The notes under the pieces were generated by a model, which ran no database searches, was not told where the DNA came from, and saw only the letters and a program-made list of their open reading frames with translations. Shown here one piece after another: positions 35,273-42,789 of a DNA stretch of 64,000 nucleotides. How positions within the stretch are numbered: the stretch's first letter is position 1; every line of letters begins with the position of its first letter. Both the position numbers and the translations under genes were made by a program. The stretch is from Bacteroidota bacterium (GTDB lineage: Bacteria > Bacteroidota > Bacteroidia > Flavobacteriales_D > Crocinitomicaceae). The stretch spans positions 124,001 through 188,000 of the forward strand of contig VGMY01000001.1 in assembly GCA_016866255.1 (NCBI GenBank), written 5' to 3'.

Positions 35273-36016
35273 TTAATTGCTATCAATTAAATCGCCGCTT
35301 CCATATTTATTGAGCGATATGGTTGAGGGATAACCCCAATAACGTATATTCCCCATACCATCAATTTGCACCTGCAGCGGAATAGCTTCTGCCCTAATTT
35401 TCTGTTCGCGGGATGATACCGTCAATATCTTGAGAGAATTTAACACCTTGAGTTCCTCAAAATGAAACGCTCCATCCCCCATGAGGTTTGCACGTAGCGA
35501 TTGCGTACTTCCACGTAACACCATACTCCCCCAACCGTTGGTGTTTTCGGCCTTAATATCGATGGCATTCAGGGTTAAATCGATGGTGCCTGCTCCATCG
35601 CGCAATGTGATGGTTAAGTAATCGGTGGAAATGGTATCTAAATTATAGAGTTCCTCGGTTCCCTCAAAATGCAGGTTAATGAGCCTCGTGAAATGAATCT
35701 CAACCGTGGGTATGTCGTAATTTCTTAAAAAATTGCAGCGATTTTTGTTAACAACTGTCACTAGGCCATCGACTTCATCGATTTCGATAAAGGGAATAAG
35801 GTTTGCCCCTCCTCTTACAATGACCTGGTCCGTAGAGTCCTGAACTAACACATATTTGATGTGTTCCCGAAGAAATAAGCGATTGAAACTACCTAAAACA
35901 ACCGTGCGAAAGGAGGGATCGCCGCTGCGCTTGAAACACGAACGTTCATTCGCTTTTCGGCAAGAAAGAACAACAAAGAAAAACAGCCCAAGAAATAGGA
36001 AACCAATAATTTTCAT
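35273..36016 (-). CDS. GIN-domain (DUF2807) lipoprotein
   Basis: 247 residues. The lipobox is VVLSC (Cys at about 19). The body is a repetitive parallel beta structure of the GIN/putative auto-transporter head type (VEIHFTRLINLHFEGTEEL, DYLTITLRDGAGTIDL, VQIDGMGNIRYWG), ending YGSGDLIDSN. Such domains are frequent in Bacteroidota envelope proteins; function unknown. It is translationally coupled (4-bp overlap) to the PagL-like gene, so a shared envelope role is likely. Confidence 0.85.
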   Translation of the reverse strand: MKIIGFLFLGLFFFVVLSCRKANERSCFKRSGDPSFRTVVLGSFNRLFLREHIKYVLVQDSTDQVIVRGGANLIPFIEIDEVDGLVTVVNKNRCNFLRNYDIPTVEIHFTRLINLHFEGTEELYNLDTISTDYLTITLRDGAGTIDLTLNAIDIKAENTNGWGSMVLRGSTQSLRANLMGDGAFHFEELKVLNSLKILTVSSREQKIRAEAIPLQVQIDGMGNIRYWGYPSTISLNKYGSGDLIDSN

Positions 36017-37113
36017 CGTTTTCGATAATTAAACGTATATCCGATGCCGTACTCTAAAAGATCAGCTCGCGCAAAGTGTGTTTTAAGGGTTACATTGAAC
36101 AAAATCCCATTCTTCAGGTAGTATCGAGCGCCTATTCTGTGATAAACAGGATCTTCCGGGCTATATTTATCCCGCAAATAAGCCCCCATGCCAAAAACAA
36201 AATGAAAACGATCCAGGGGAACCAAATAAGCGGCATAAGCACCAACTTGAATGATGTCCCATTGTGATTTTTTGATGTAAGGTTGATAATCAAGTATGGC
36301 CTGTTTTGAAAAAACATCTATGTCCAATTCCAAACCGGCCTTGTGGTTAAAAAAATACTTTCCGGATAAATTAAGTCCGTACACTGGGTATCGTTTTCCT
36401 CCGATGGGCATTGATTGTTTTCCATTGAAAGTAAACATAGCGCTGTATATCCAGCGTTTGTATGGAAGGCTCATCGGAACAGTGGGCGCCTCACCTTGAG
36501 CAAATTTTAAGGGGTCGACAGGAACAATGGTTCGCGCATAGCCCAGAAAAAGGTAAGGCATGTTAATCCCGAAATTGGGAACTTTGAAAGCCCCGTTACT
36601 GAAATGGGTCAAATCCAACCCAAAAGTAAGCGCGTTCTTTCCGAAATGCACATTGTTTTTGATGGCGAAACATATAATCCCGTTAAGTTTGGACGCCAAG
36701 GCAACATTTAATGGATTGCTCACCGGATCGTACGTATTGCCGTTGTATCCCAATCCTAAAGAAATGCGAAAATCCATGTGGTATGAGCGAATCTTAATCA
36801 TCGGTAAATCCGAAAATCCATAGATGCCCAAAAAATTCCCCATTATAACGTTGCTTCCGATAGACCCGTAAAAAAGTGCAGCCCCATAAGTTGGAAAACG
36901 ATAGGATTTTTGGTAGGCTTTATGTCCCCTTGTTCGAAAAAGTAAACTCAACTCACCTGCATAGGCCACATTTCTCGGTAAATGCGCCATCACCCCTCGG
37001 TGAGCTGCTAATATCCCGATTTTCTGACGGTATTCCAAAGCCTTTTCGAAATAGGCTTGTGCAAGCGTTGAATCAACACTTAACAGGACGGTAAAAATTA
37101 TTATCCATCGCAT
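36013..37113 (-). CDS. PagL-like outer membrane acyloxyacyl hydrolase (lipid A deacylase)
   Basis: 366 residues with a signal peptide (MRWIIIFTVLLSVDSTLAQ) and an amphipathic outer-membrane barrel ending in aromatic-rich strands (LEYGIGYTFNYRKR). The catalytic pair of the PagL family, His-x-Ser, is visible as His170 and Ser172 in LDLTHFSNGAF. PagL removes the 3-O-linked acyl chain from lipid A. It is longer than Pseudomonas PagL, as is usual for the Bacteroidota members. A TAACTTTG box lies 5 nt before its ATG. Confidence 0.85.
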   Translation of the reverse strand: MRWIIIFTVLLSVDSTLAQAYFEKALEYRQKIGILAAHRGVMAHLPRNVAYAGELSLLFRTRGHKAYQKSYRFPTYGAALFYGSIGSNVIMGNFLGIYGFSDLPMIKIRSYHMDFRISLGLGYNGNTYDPVSNPLNVALASKLNGIICFAIKNNVHFGKNALTFGLDLTHFSNGAFKVPNFGINMPYLFLGYARTIVPVDPLKFAQGEAPTVPMSLPYKRWIYSAMFTFNGKQSMPIGGKRYPVYGLNLSGKYFFNHKAGLELDIDVFSKQAILDYQPYIKKSQWDIIQVGAYAAYLVPLDRFHFVFGMGAYLRDKYSPEDPVYHRIGARYYLKNGILFNVTLKTHFARADLLEYGIGYTFNYRKR

Positions 37114-37118
37114 AGAAA

Positions 37119-37126
37119 CAAAGTTA
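37119..37126 (-). promoter_or_regulatory. Candidate -7 box (TAACTTTG) of the PagL-like gene, 5 nt before ATG
   Basis: Exact TAnnTTTG, 5 nt from the start codon. Confidence 0.5.
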
Positions 37127-37159
37127 GTAAAGCAATTGAATCAAATCGATGAATCGAAG

Positions 37160-37167
37160 TACATTTG
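37160..37167 (+). promoter_or_regulatory. Candidate -7 box (TACATTTG) of mazG, 3 nt before ATG
   Basis: Exact TAnnTTTG; the only upstream alternative start (TTG 37165) lies inside the box. Confidence 0.55.
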
Positions 37168-37170
37168 TAC

Positions 37171-37962
37171 ATGGATAAACGACTGAAGGCCTTTGAACGG
37201 CTATTGACGATCATGGACGAACTACGTGCGCAGTGCCCTTGGGATCAAAAACAAACGTTTGAAACGCTGCGTAACTTGACGATTGAGGAAACCTATGAAC
37301 TCGCGGATGCTATTACGAAAAATGACTTACAAGAAATCAAGGGGGAAATCGGCGATCTTTTCCTGCACATGGTTTTCTACAGTAAGTTAGGCTCCGAGGC
37401 AGGTGCCTTTGACGTGAGCGATGTACTCAACGCGATTTGCGATAAATTGGTCCATCGACACCCGCACATCTATGGCGATATTAAGGCCCTTGGTGAAGAG
37501 GAAGTTAAAGCCAATTGGGAAAAATTAAAACTAAAAGAAGGTAAAAAATCTGTCCTCTCGGGAGTGCCCTCCTCCCTGCCCGCCTTAGTAAAAGCTACGA
37601 GAATTCAAGAAAAAGCGAAGGCAATTGGCTTTGAATGGGAAAAGAAAGAAGATGTCTGGGCGAAAGTACAGGAGGAAATGGCGGAATTTGAAGCTGAAGT
37701 CAACTTAGGATCAAAGAAACGAGAAGAAGAGTTGGGTGATCTCTTGTTTTCGTTAGTTAACTATGCACGTTTTATTGACTTATCGCCTGAGTCTGCCTTA
37801 TCGATTACGAACCAAAAGTTCATCAACCGCTTTCAATGGATGGAAGAGGCCGTAGCACGCGATGGAAAAACCCTTTCGGACATGACCCTGGAGGAAATGG
37901 ATATTTACTGGGAGCGAGCCAAAACGGATATTCTTCGAAACCCCGGTTTTACCCCAGCTTAA
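37171..37962 (+). CDS. mazG: Nucleoside triphosphate pyrophosphohydrolase MazG
   Basis: About 263 residues, two tandem MazG domains. First: CPWDQKQTFETLRNLTIEETYELADAI with metal-binding EExxE and EIGDLFLHMVFY. Second: EEMAEFEAEVN and REEELGDLLFSLVNYARF, followed by NQKFINRFQWMEE. It hydrolyses NTPs and dNTPs to monophosphates and PPi, cleaning damaged nucleotides or adjusting ppGpp-related pools. Start chosen at ATG 37171 (MDKRLKAFERLL). Overlaps lhgO by 14 bp at the 3' end. Confidence 0.96.
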   Translation: MDKRLKAFERLLTIMDELRAQCPWDQKQTFETLRNLTIEETYELADAITKNDLQEIKGEIGDLFLHMVFYSKLGSEAGAFDVSDVLNAICDKLVHRHPHIYGDIKALGEEEVKANWEKLKLKEGKKSVLSGVPSSLPALVKATRIQEKAKAIGFEWEKKEDVWAKVQEEMAEFEAEVNLGSKKREEELGDLLFSLVNYARFIDLSPESALSITNQKFINRFQWMEEAVARDGKTLSDMTLEEMDIYWERAKTDILRNPGFTPA

Positions 37963-39160
37963 AATGCTTATCGGCTTCATCGGCCACGTAGTCGCCAATG
38001 GCCAAAGAGGCCGTTGCGGCGGGTGAAGGAGCGTTCAAAACGTGAATGGAATTGCCGTGGTATTCAATCCTGAAATCGTCGCGGGTATCGCCGTCTTCGG
38101 CAAGCAATAAAGCCCTCACCCCTGACCTCCCCGGTTTGATGTCGTCCATGGTCAAGGAAGGAATCATGCGCTGCAAGGTTTTTAGGAAAAGTTTCTTGGA
38201 GAAAGCCCGACGGTATTCGTTGATGCCAAAGGACATGTTCGAGAAGAACAATTTCCACGTGCCTTTGTAGGTTAGGGCATCCCAGGTATCGCGCAGCGAA
38301 AAATCGGTTTTACCATATCCCTCGCGTTTAAACGTAAATACGGCATTGGGTCCGCACTCAATTTCTCCGTCGGTCATTCGCGTAAAATGAACCCCCAAAA
38401 AGGGAAAGTCGGGATTGGGTGTCGGATAGATTAAGTGTTTCACTTTATGCCTCGCCCCATGGGTTAATTCATAATAATCGCCGCGAAAACCCACCACTTT
38501 TTCTTTCAGTTTCACCCCGTCTTTTCGCGCCAATCGGTCTGCCTGCAATCCTGCGCAATAAACGCCATAGGTGGCCTCGAAATTCCCTTGTGAGGTAATG
38601 AACCTTGAGCCGCCTTCCGTTTTTTCAATGCTCAGCACTTCGGTGTTCAACATTAATTGAGAATCAGGATTAATCGCAAGCGCCAATTCCACCATTTTCG
38701 CGGTTGCTGCTCGGAAATCAATAATTCCTGTGCATCCAACGTGCAATGCAGCGATGCACTCAACATGGGGCTCTATTGCTTTGACCTCTTCGGGGGTAAT
38801 TTTGTGCAATCCTTCGATTTCATTTTGCAAGCCGGTTTGGTATATTTTCTCGAGGTGGGGCAATTCCTTTTCATCGGTCGCCACCACTACTTTTCCACAA
38901 ACGTCGTGAGGAATGCCGTGTTCTTGGGCAAAAGCCACCAATTCGCGTCGGCCTTGTATGCAATTCCGCGCTTTGAGCGAACCGGGCTTGTAGTACAGGC
39001 CTGAATGAATCACCCCAGAATTATGACCCGTTTGGTGCTTGGAGAGCATATTTTCCTTTTCAAAAAGGACCAACTTCAACGAAGGGTTTCTCTTTTGCAA
39101 CTTGTAAAAGGTTGCAGCGCCAACAATCCCTCCACCTACGATCGCGATGTCAAAACTCAT
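37949..39160 (-). CDS. lhgO: L-2-hydroxyglutarate oxidase
   Basis: About 403 residues. FAD-dependent DAO family: dinucleotide loop IAIVGGGIVGAATFYKLQ, then GHNSGVIHSGLYYKPGSLKARNC, a typical LhgO segment, FPFLGVHFTR and GRSGVRALL near the C-terminus. It oxidises L-2-hydroxyglutarate to 2-oxoglutarate, passing electrons to the quinone pool. ATG 39160 (MSFDIAIVGGG) was chosen because the longer frame spans the TATTTTTG box four bases upstream. Confidence 0.94.
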   Translation of the reverse strand: MSFDIAIVGGGIVGAATFYKLQKRNPSLKLVLFEKENMLSKHQTGHNSGVIHSGLYYKPGSLKARNCIQGRRELVAFAQEHGIPHDVCGKVVVATDEKELPHLEKIYQTGLQNEIEGLHKITPEEVKAIEPHVECIAALHVGCTGIIDFRAATAKMVELALAINPDSQLMLNTEVLSIEKTEGGSRFITSQGNFEATYGVYCAGLQADRLARKDGVKLKEKVVGFRGDYYELTHGARHKVKHLIYPTPNPDFPFLGVHFTRMTDGEIECGPNAVFTFKREGYGKTDFSLRDTWDALTYKGTWKLFFSNMSFGINEYRRAFSKKLFLKTLQRMIPSLTMDDIKPGRSGVRALLLAEDGDTRDDFRIEYHGNSIHVLNAPSPAATASLAIGDYVADEADKHFKLG

Positions 39161-39164
39161 GGCA

Positions 39165-39172
39165 CAAAAATA
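39165..39172 (-). promoter_or_regulatory. Candidate -7 box (TATTTTTG) of lhgO, 4 nt before ATG
   Basis: Exact TAnnTTTG located within the theoretical 5' extension of the lhgO frame. Confidence 0.55.
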
Positions 39173-39237
39173 CAGCAAAAAGCAATCCGCAGGCACCTGC
39201 CTAGGACAAGAAAATGAACCGATCGAAGGGAAAAAGG

Positions 39238-39245
39238 TATCTTTG
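39238..39245 (+). promoter_or_regulatory. Candidate -7 box (TATCTTTG) upstream of the structured leader
   Basis: Exact TAnnTTTG. The context TATCTTTGCTCTC resembles TATCTTTGCGCTCTC ahead of the tRNA gene in this window. Confidence 0.45.
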
Positions 39246-39259
39246 CTCTCGGATATTCT

Positions 39260-39356
39260 TGGGAGATTTTACGCGCTAAAGCGACATGCGCTTGTCAAGT
39301 TGGTGGAATTTACCTTAGAAACTTGTCTACCTTTACGCTAAAATCAAGACCTCCCA
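39260..39356 (+). other. Possible structured RNA leader (three-stem element)
   Basis: By eye the segment folds into an outer stem, TGGGA (39260-39264) with TCCCA (39352-39356), continued by GATTTTA (39265-39271) with TAAAATC (39339-39345) and GCG/CGC, enclosing two hairpins: AAGCG-acatg-CGCTT (39279-39293) and CAAGTT..GGT..ACC..AACTTG (39296-39325). The last paired base is the A of the ATG that opens the interrupted small gene. It begins about 14 nt after a promoter box. No known riboswitch class recognised; covariation is untested. Confidence 0.3.
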
Positions 39357-39685
39357 TGATTATCTGCATCACAGGCTTAAAACCCGAATCATGTTGGAAC
39401 ACCCTCCCCTTCTAATAACGAGAAATTCCTTCGTTTAATCCGGCTAAAAAAGCCCAGGGAAATCTTTTCTGTGAAGTCAAACAAATCCAAGGCATTCAAC
39501 CTACCCTCACGGCATGGGACAGCATGGTATCCTTGCGTGCCTTTGTAGGTTCAGGTCCTCACTTAAAAGCCGTGAAGTCTTTTCGAAATATTGCCACAGG
39601 AAGCACCTACCAGTGTGAAAGTGATACGGTTCCCACGTGGGAGGAAACGCGACGTTTATGGGAAGAAAATTACAAAGAGCAGTAA
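39356..39685 (+). pseudogene. Interrupted small gene with tandem in-frame TAA codons (DUF3291/monooxygenase-like)
   Basis: One frame runs from ATG 39356 (MIICITGLKPESCWNTLPF) through two consecutive TAA codons at 39413-39418 and continues REIPSFNPAKKAQGNLFCEV ... LTAWDSMVSLRAFVGSGPHLKAVKSF ... TYQCESDTVPTWEETRRLWEE to TAA at 39683. The TAWDS...FVGSGPHLKA pattern resembles small DUF3291/antibiotic-biosynthesis-monooxygenase-like ferredoxin-fold proteins of Bacteroidota. The reading frame is intact on both sides, so two nonsense codons (or a small local change) inactivated it recently. The family label is from memory and tentative. Confidence 0.6.
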
Positions 39686-39767
39686 AAAACCACTGAGTAC
39701 TACCCTACGAAACTCCGTTGACGCAGTTTACTGAGGAAACGCTTGCACCCCGTGGCAAAAAATCCCT

Positions 39768-42707
39768 TTACTCCTTAATCACTTTAAACACTCCCTGCTG
39801 GCCGTTTACGGTTATTCTTAACGAATACACACCGGCACTTAAGGCTTGCGTATTCACATGGGTTTTACCCATCCCTTTCCCGAATTGTACCAAGCGACCT
39901 CGGGCATCCAATAACTCAAAACTGAACGCATTGGCCAAGTCAATGGTTAAGAGGTCATGCATTGGGTTTGGATACACCACAGCATTGAACATGGTTTCGT
40001 TAATTCCAGCACCGCAATTGTTCACAATAATGTTGGCGGAAACAACGGCCTCACAGGTACCGTCAGACACCAAACACGTATATTGACTCGTTGCACCGGG
40101 TGTCACCGTAATACTTGCGGTATTCCCAATGACGCTCGGACCATCATACCATGTATAGGTAGTTCCACCTCCTGCGGTGATGGTTACGGATTCGCCCGCA
40201 CAAATGGTGGTACCCGGGGTTATGGTTACGGCCAACTCCGTTGAGGCTGTTATTGTCCGAGAATAGCTTTGTACGCAATTACTTCCCGCAGTTCGAACGC
40301 GCGCAACGTAATTTCCCGATGGCAAATTTCCAAAATTCGGCGATGCTTGATAGTTTACCCCATCTAAACTGTATTCATATGTTGGATTTGGGGTTCCACC
40401 GGTTGGATTGGTGAAAACAATGGTTCCGTTATTTAAACCACAGCTTGTATTGGTTTTTGTGCACGTAGCGGAAGGTTTCGCACTTATGGTAACAGGAAGA
40501 TAAACGCCGGAGGTTTTACAAGACCCATCAGCAAATAAATATATGCGTCGATTGGCTACCTGGTTAAAGGCAAGGGTTATCGCTGGCGTTGAGTGGGTGC
40601 TAATTACCGTCGTGAACGGATCATCTGTCACATACCATAGGTACGAATTCGTGTTGGTAGAACTCGCTCCATTAACGGTAATCTGTCCACCAGTACAAAT
40701 CGCCGATTCTGAAAAGGTGAAATTAGCTGTCGGATTCGGTCCATTCGAGGTAAGAACATCCATCCATAAACTGGTTTTGATTATTGGATTTATATCCGTA
40801 GTTGGATGCCAAGTCCCGGTGGTGTTGGTCAATCCACCGTAGTAACAAAGCATGGTGCTGGGGCCGTTGGCAATGGTTCCGTTACGATAGTTGATGTTAA
40901 CGCACAAGAAAGCCACTGAGTCTTGCGGAGAGCCGTAATTGAACTCAAAGCTAACCCAGAAATTTCCGGTGACGGTTGGCGGATTGGTAAAATCAAATTC
41001 ATTAAAGTACCCGGCGTTCATGTCCGCAATCAAGAAGGTATCTGTAACCAAAACATTACCGGGATTGTTGGCATTGTCTTGATGCACCCTGATTTTAACA
41101 AGTCCTGATCCTGTTGAGTTTACCGCTTTAACAATGGGTAAACGCAGTCTTCGCACTTGGGTTGACGCAGGAGCGGTGTATTTATCGGCAATTTGGTAAA
41201 TCAAAGAGGTGTTGGTGGAAGAGAAACGTCCCGTTCCCGGAATGAAGCCCCAACCGGTAGACCAATTGTAGTAGGCGTAATCTTCCGAAGGTTGCGGTAA
41301 ATAGTTGCGCAGCGTGTCGCAGGCAATTCCCGGTGCAGCACCTACGACTTCCACGAAAGCCACTTTGGTTTCTGTATCGCTTCCAAAGGCATTGGTAGCG
41401 GTTAAACTCACCGTATAAGTACCCAAGGCATTGAACACGGCCGTCGGATTTTGAACGTTGGAATTGGGGGCGCCACCTCCGAAATTCCAAGACCAAGAAG
41501 TTGGGACATTCGTTGAAGCATCAAAGAAATTAACCGCAGCACCCACTGGAATGATGATTGGACTTGAAATATCTGCGGTAAAATCGGCCACCGGAGGAGT
41601 ATTGGTGGGGTCGCAACCCGGAGATAAGAGAAGTGAACCACGGGCACCGGTGAGGGTATTGAGCATGTAATTTGCCTGAAGCTGGCTGAACATCACCGTA
41701 CAATTGCTGTAATCCATGTAGTTCTCGTATTGAACTTGGGTATTTCCACAGGTTGTTTGATTGCCCGAACAAGAACCCCCGTAATTAAAGGAAGGTCCAG
41801 CGGTGTTGGGAGTGTCGTTGAATCCATCGTCCAAGTTACAGCTACCCGAACCTCCCCAGGTGTGATCAAGACCTAAATAATGACCCACCTCATGCGTAAG
41901 CACGTTGTCGTTGTTCATCCCAAGGTTGTAATCTAGTACAATACCGTCAATCGAAGATGCCGGCAACATACTGTTCGTGGGTCGATAAGCATAGCCCGCA
42001 GTACCGGAATTAGCCCCGTTAGAAATGTCGCAGATCCAAACGTTTAAGTATTTATTTCGGTCCCAAATTTGGGAACCTCCCGTAGCCGAAGCCTTCATTT
42101 TGTTCTCCTCTCCCCCGTTGTGGTTGTAATAATCTTCGTTCGTTGAAACGCGTACCACCCCCTGTTCGGCTAGAGGAACGCCTGCAGCATTTTTAGTGGC
42201 GAGGCAAAAGTTGATATTAACATCGGCCGGAATAAAACCGAAATTTGTTCGCGCGTTCGCCGCATCTTGATTCAACAATTGAAAATCCTCTTGAAGGTCG
42301 TTGAAAACCTGCATGATGAGGGCATTGGAAACATTTTCTGCCGGATTGTTCGGATTGTGCACTACGTGAAAAATTACCGCGATCGTGTTTACTCCTGGGG
42401 TTTTCTCAGGCTTGTAGGGCTTCGTCTTGGATGCCTCTTCAAGGTAGGTCTTGTTGAACTCCTCCCATTTACCGATGCTTTCGTAATATTTCTTGGTTAA
42501 CTCATATGAGGCGCATGAATTGTTGGAAAATCCACGTCCACTCTCTTTTTGGGTTTTTACCGCTTTTTGGGCCAAGGCAGGCAAATTGCTAATGGATTTG
42601 ATCGCTTGTGGCGGCCGTGAAACGGAATTCATCGTGGGCTCTTGTGCAAGGGCATTTTTCGCTATGGCCATCAACAGAACAACTGCAACAAAATAATGCT
42701 TTTTCAT
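39768..42707 (-). CDS. Secreted M43-family metalloprotease with PKD domain, T9SS type A cargo
   Basis: 979 residues. Signal peptide MKKHYFVAVVLLMAIAKNALAQ, propeptide, then a pappalysin/cytophagalysin (M43) domain with VLTHEVGHYLGLDH, the HExxHxxGxxH zinc site, and the downstream Met-turn in YMDYSNCTVMFS. Next a PKD domain (SWSWNFGGGAPNS ... AFGSDTETKVAFVEV), a CUB/jelly-roll-like segment, Ig-like repeats and a C-terminal sorting domain (VYPNPMHDLLTIDL ... LSAGVYSLRITVNGQQGVFKVIKE). Exported across the outer membrane, likely to digest extracellular protein or collagen. Confidence 0.93.
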   Translation of the reverse strand: MKKHYFVAVVLLMAIAKNALAQEPTMNSVSRPPQAIKSISNLPALAQKAVKTQKESGRGFSNNSCASYELTKKYYESIGKWEEFNKTYLEEASKTKPYKPEKTPGVNTIAVIFHVVHNPNNPAENVSNALIMQVFNDLQEDFQLLNQDAANARTNFGFIPADVNINFCLATKNAAGVPLAEQGVVRVSTNEDYYNHNGGEENKMKASATGGSQIWDRNKYLNVWICDISNGANSGTAGYAYRPTNSMLPASSIDGIVLDYNLGMNNDNVLTHEVGHYLGLDHTWGGSGSCNLDDGFNDTPNTAGPSFNYGGSCSGNQTTCGNTQVQYENYMDYSNCTVMFSQLQANYMLNTLTGARGSLLLSPGCDPTNTPPVADFTADISSPIIIPVGAAVNFFDASTNVPTSWSWNFGGGAPNSNVQNPTAVFNALGTYTVSLTATNAFGSDTETKVAFVEVVGAAPGIACDTLRNYLPQPSEDYAYYNWSTGWGFIPGTGRFSSTNTSLIYQIADKYTAPASTQVRRLRLPIVKAVNSTGSGLVKIRVHQDNANNPGNVLVTDTFLIADMNAGYFNEFDFTNPPTVTGNFWVSFEFNYGSPQDSVAFLCVNINYRNGTIANGPSTMLCYYGGLTNTTGTWHPTTDINPIIKTSLWMDVLTSNGPNPTANFTFSESAICTGGQITVNGASSTNTNSYLWYVTDDPFTTVISTHSTPAITLAFNQVANRRIYLFADGSCKTSGVYLPVTISAKPSATCTKTNTSCGLNNGTIVFTNPTGGTPNPTYEYSLDGVNYQASPNFGNLPSGNYVARVRTAGSNCVQSYSRTITASTELAVTITPGTTICAGESVTITAGGGTTYTWYDGPSVIGNTASITVTPGATSQYTCLVSDGTCEAVVSANIIVNNCGAGINETMFNAVVYPNPMHDLLTIDLANAFSFELLDARGRLVQFGKGMGKTHVNTQALSAGVYSLRITVNGQQGVFKVIKE

Positions 42708-42789
42708 GAGAAGAAGGTTATTAATTAAAGTTTAAATTAGTAAAAACCCTTCAAATACCGAATGTTTATTATAATTTCACGCTTCTAAG

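Noticed and set aside
39290-39335. tRNA-Leu-like string TTGGTGGAATT after a tRNA-type promoter
   Set aside because: No cloverleaf with a plausible anticodon arm can be formed.
39413-39418. TAATAA as recoded sense codons (stop readthrough)
   Set aside because: No other gene in the window shows internal TAA, and TAA is used as a normal stop throughout; simple gene decay is likelier.
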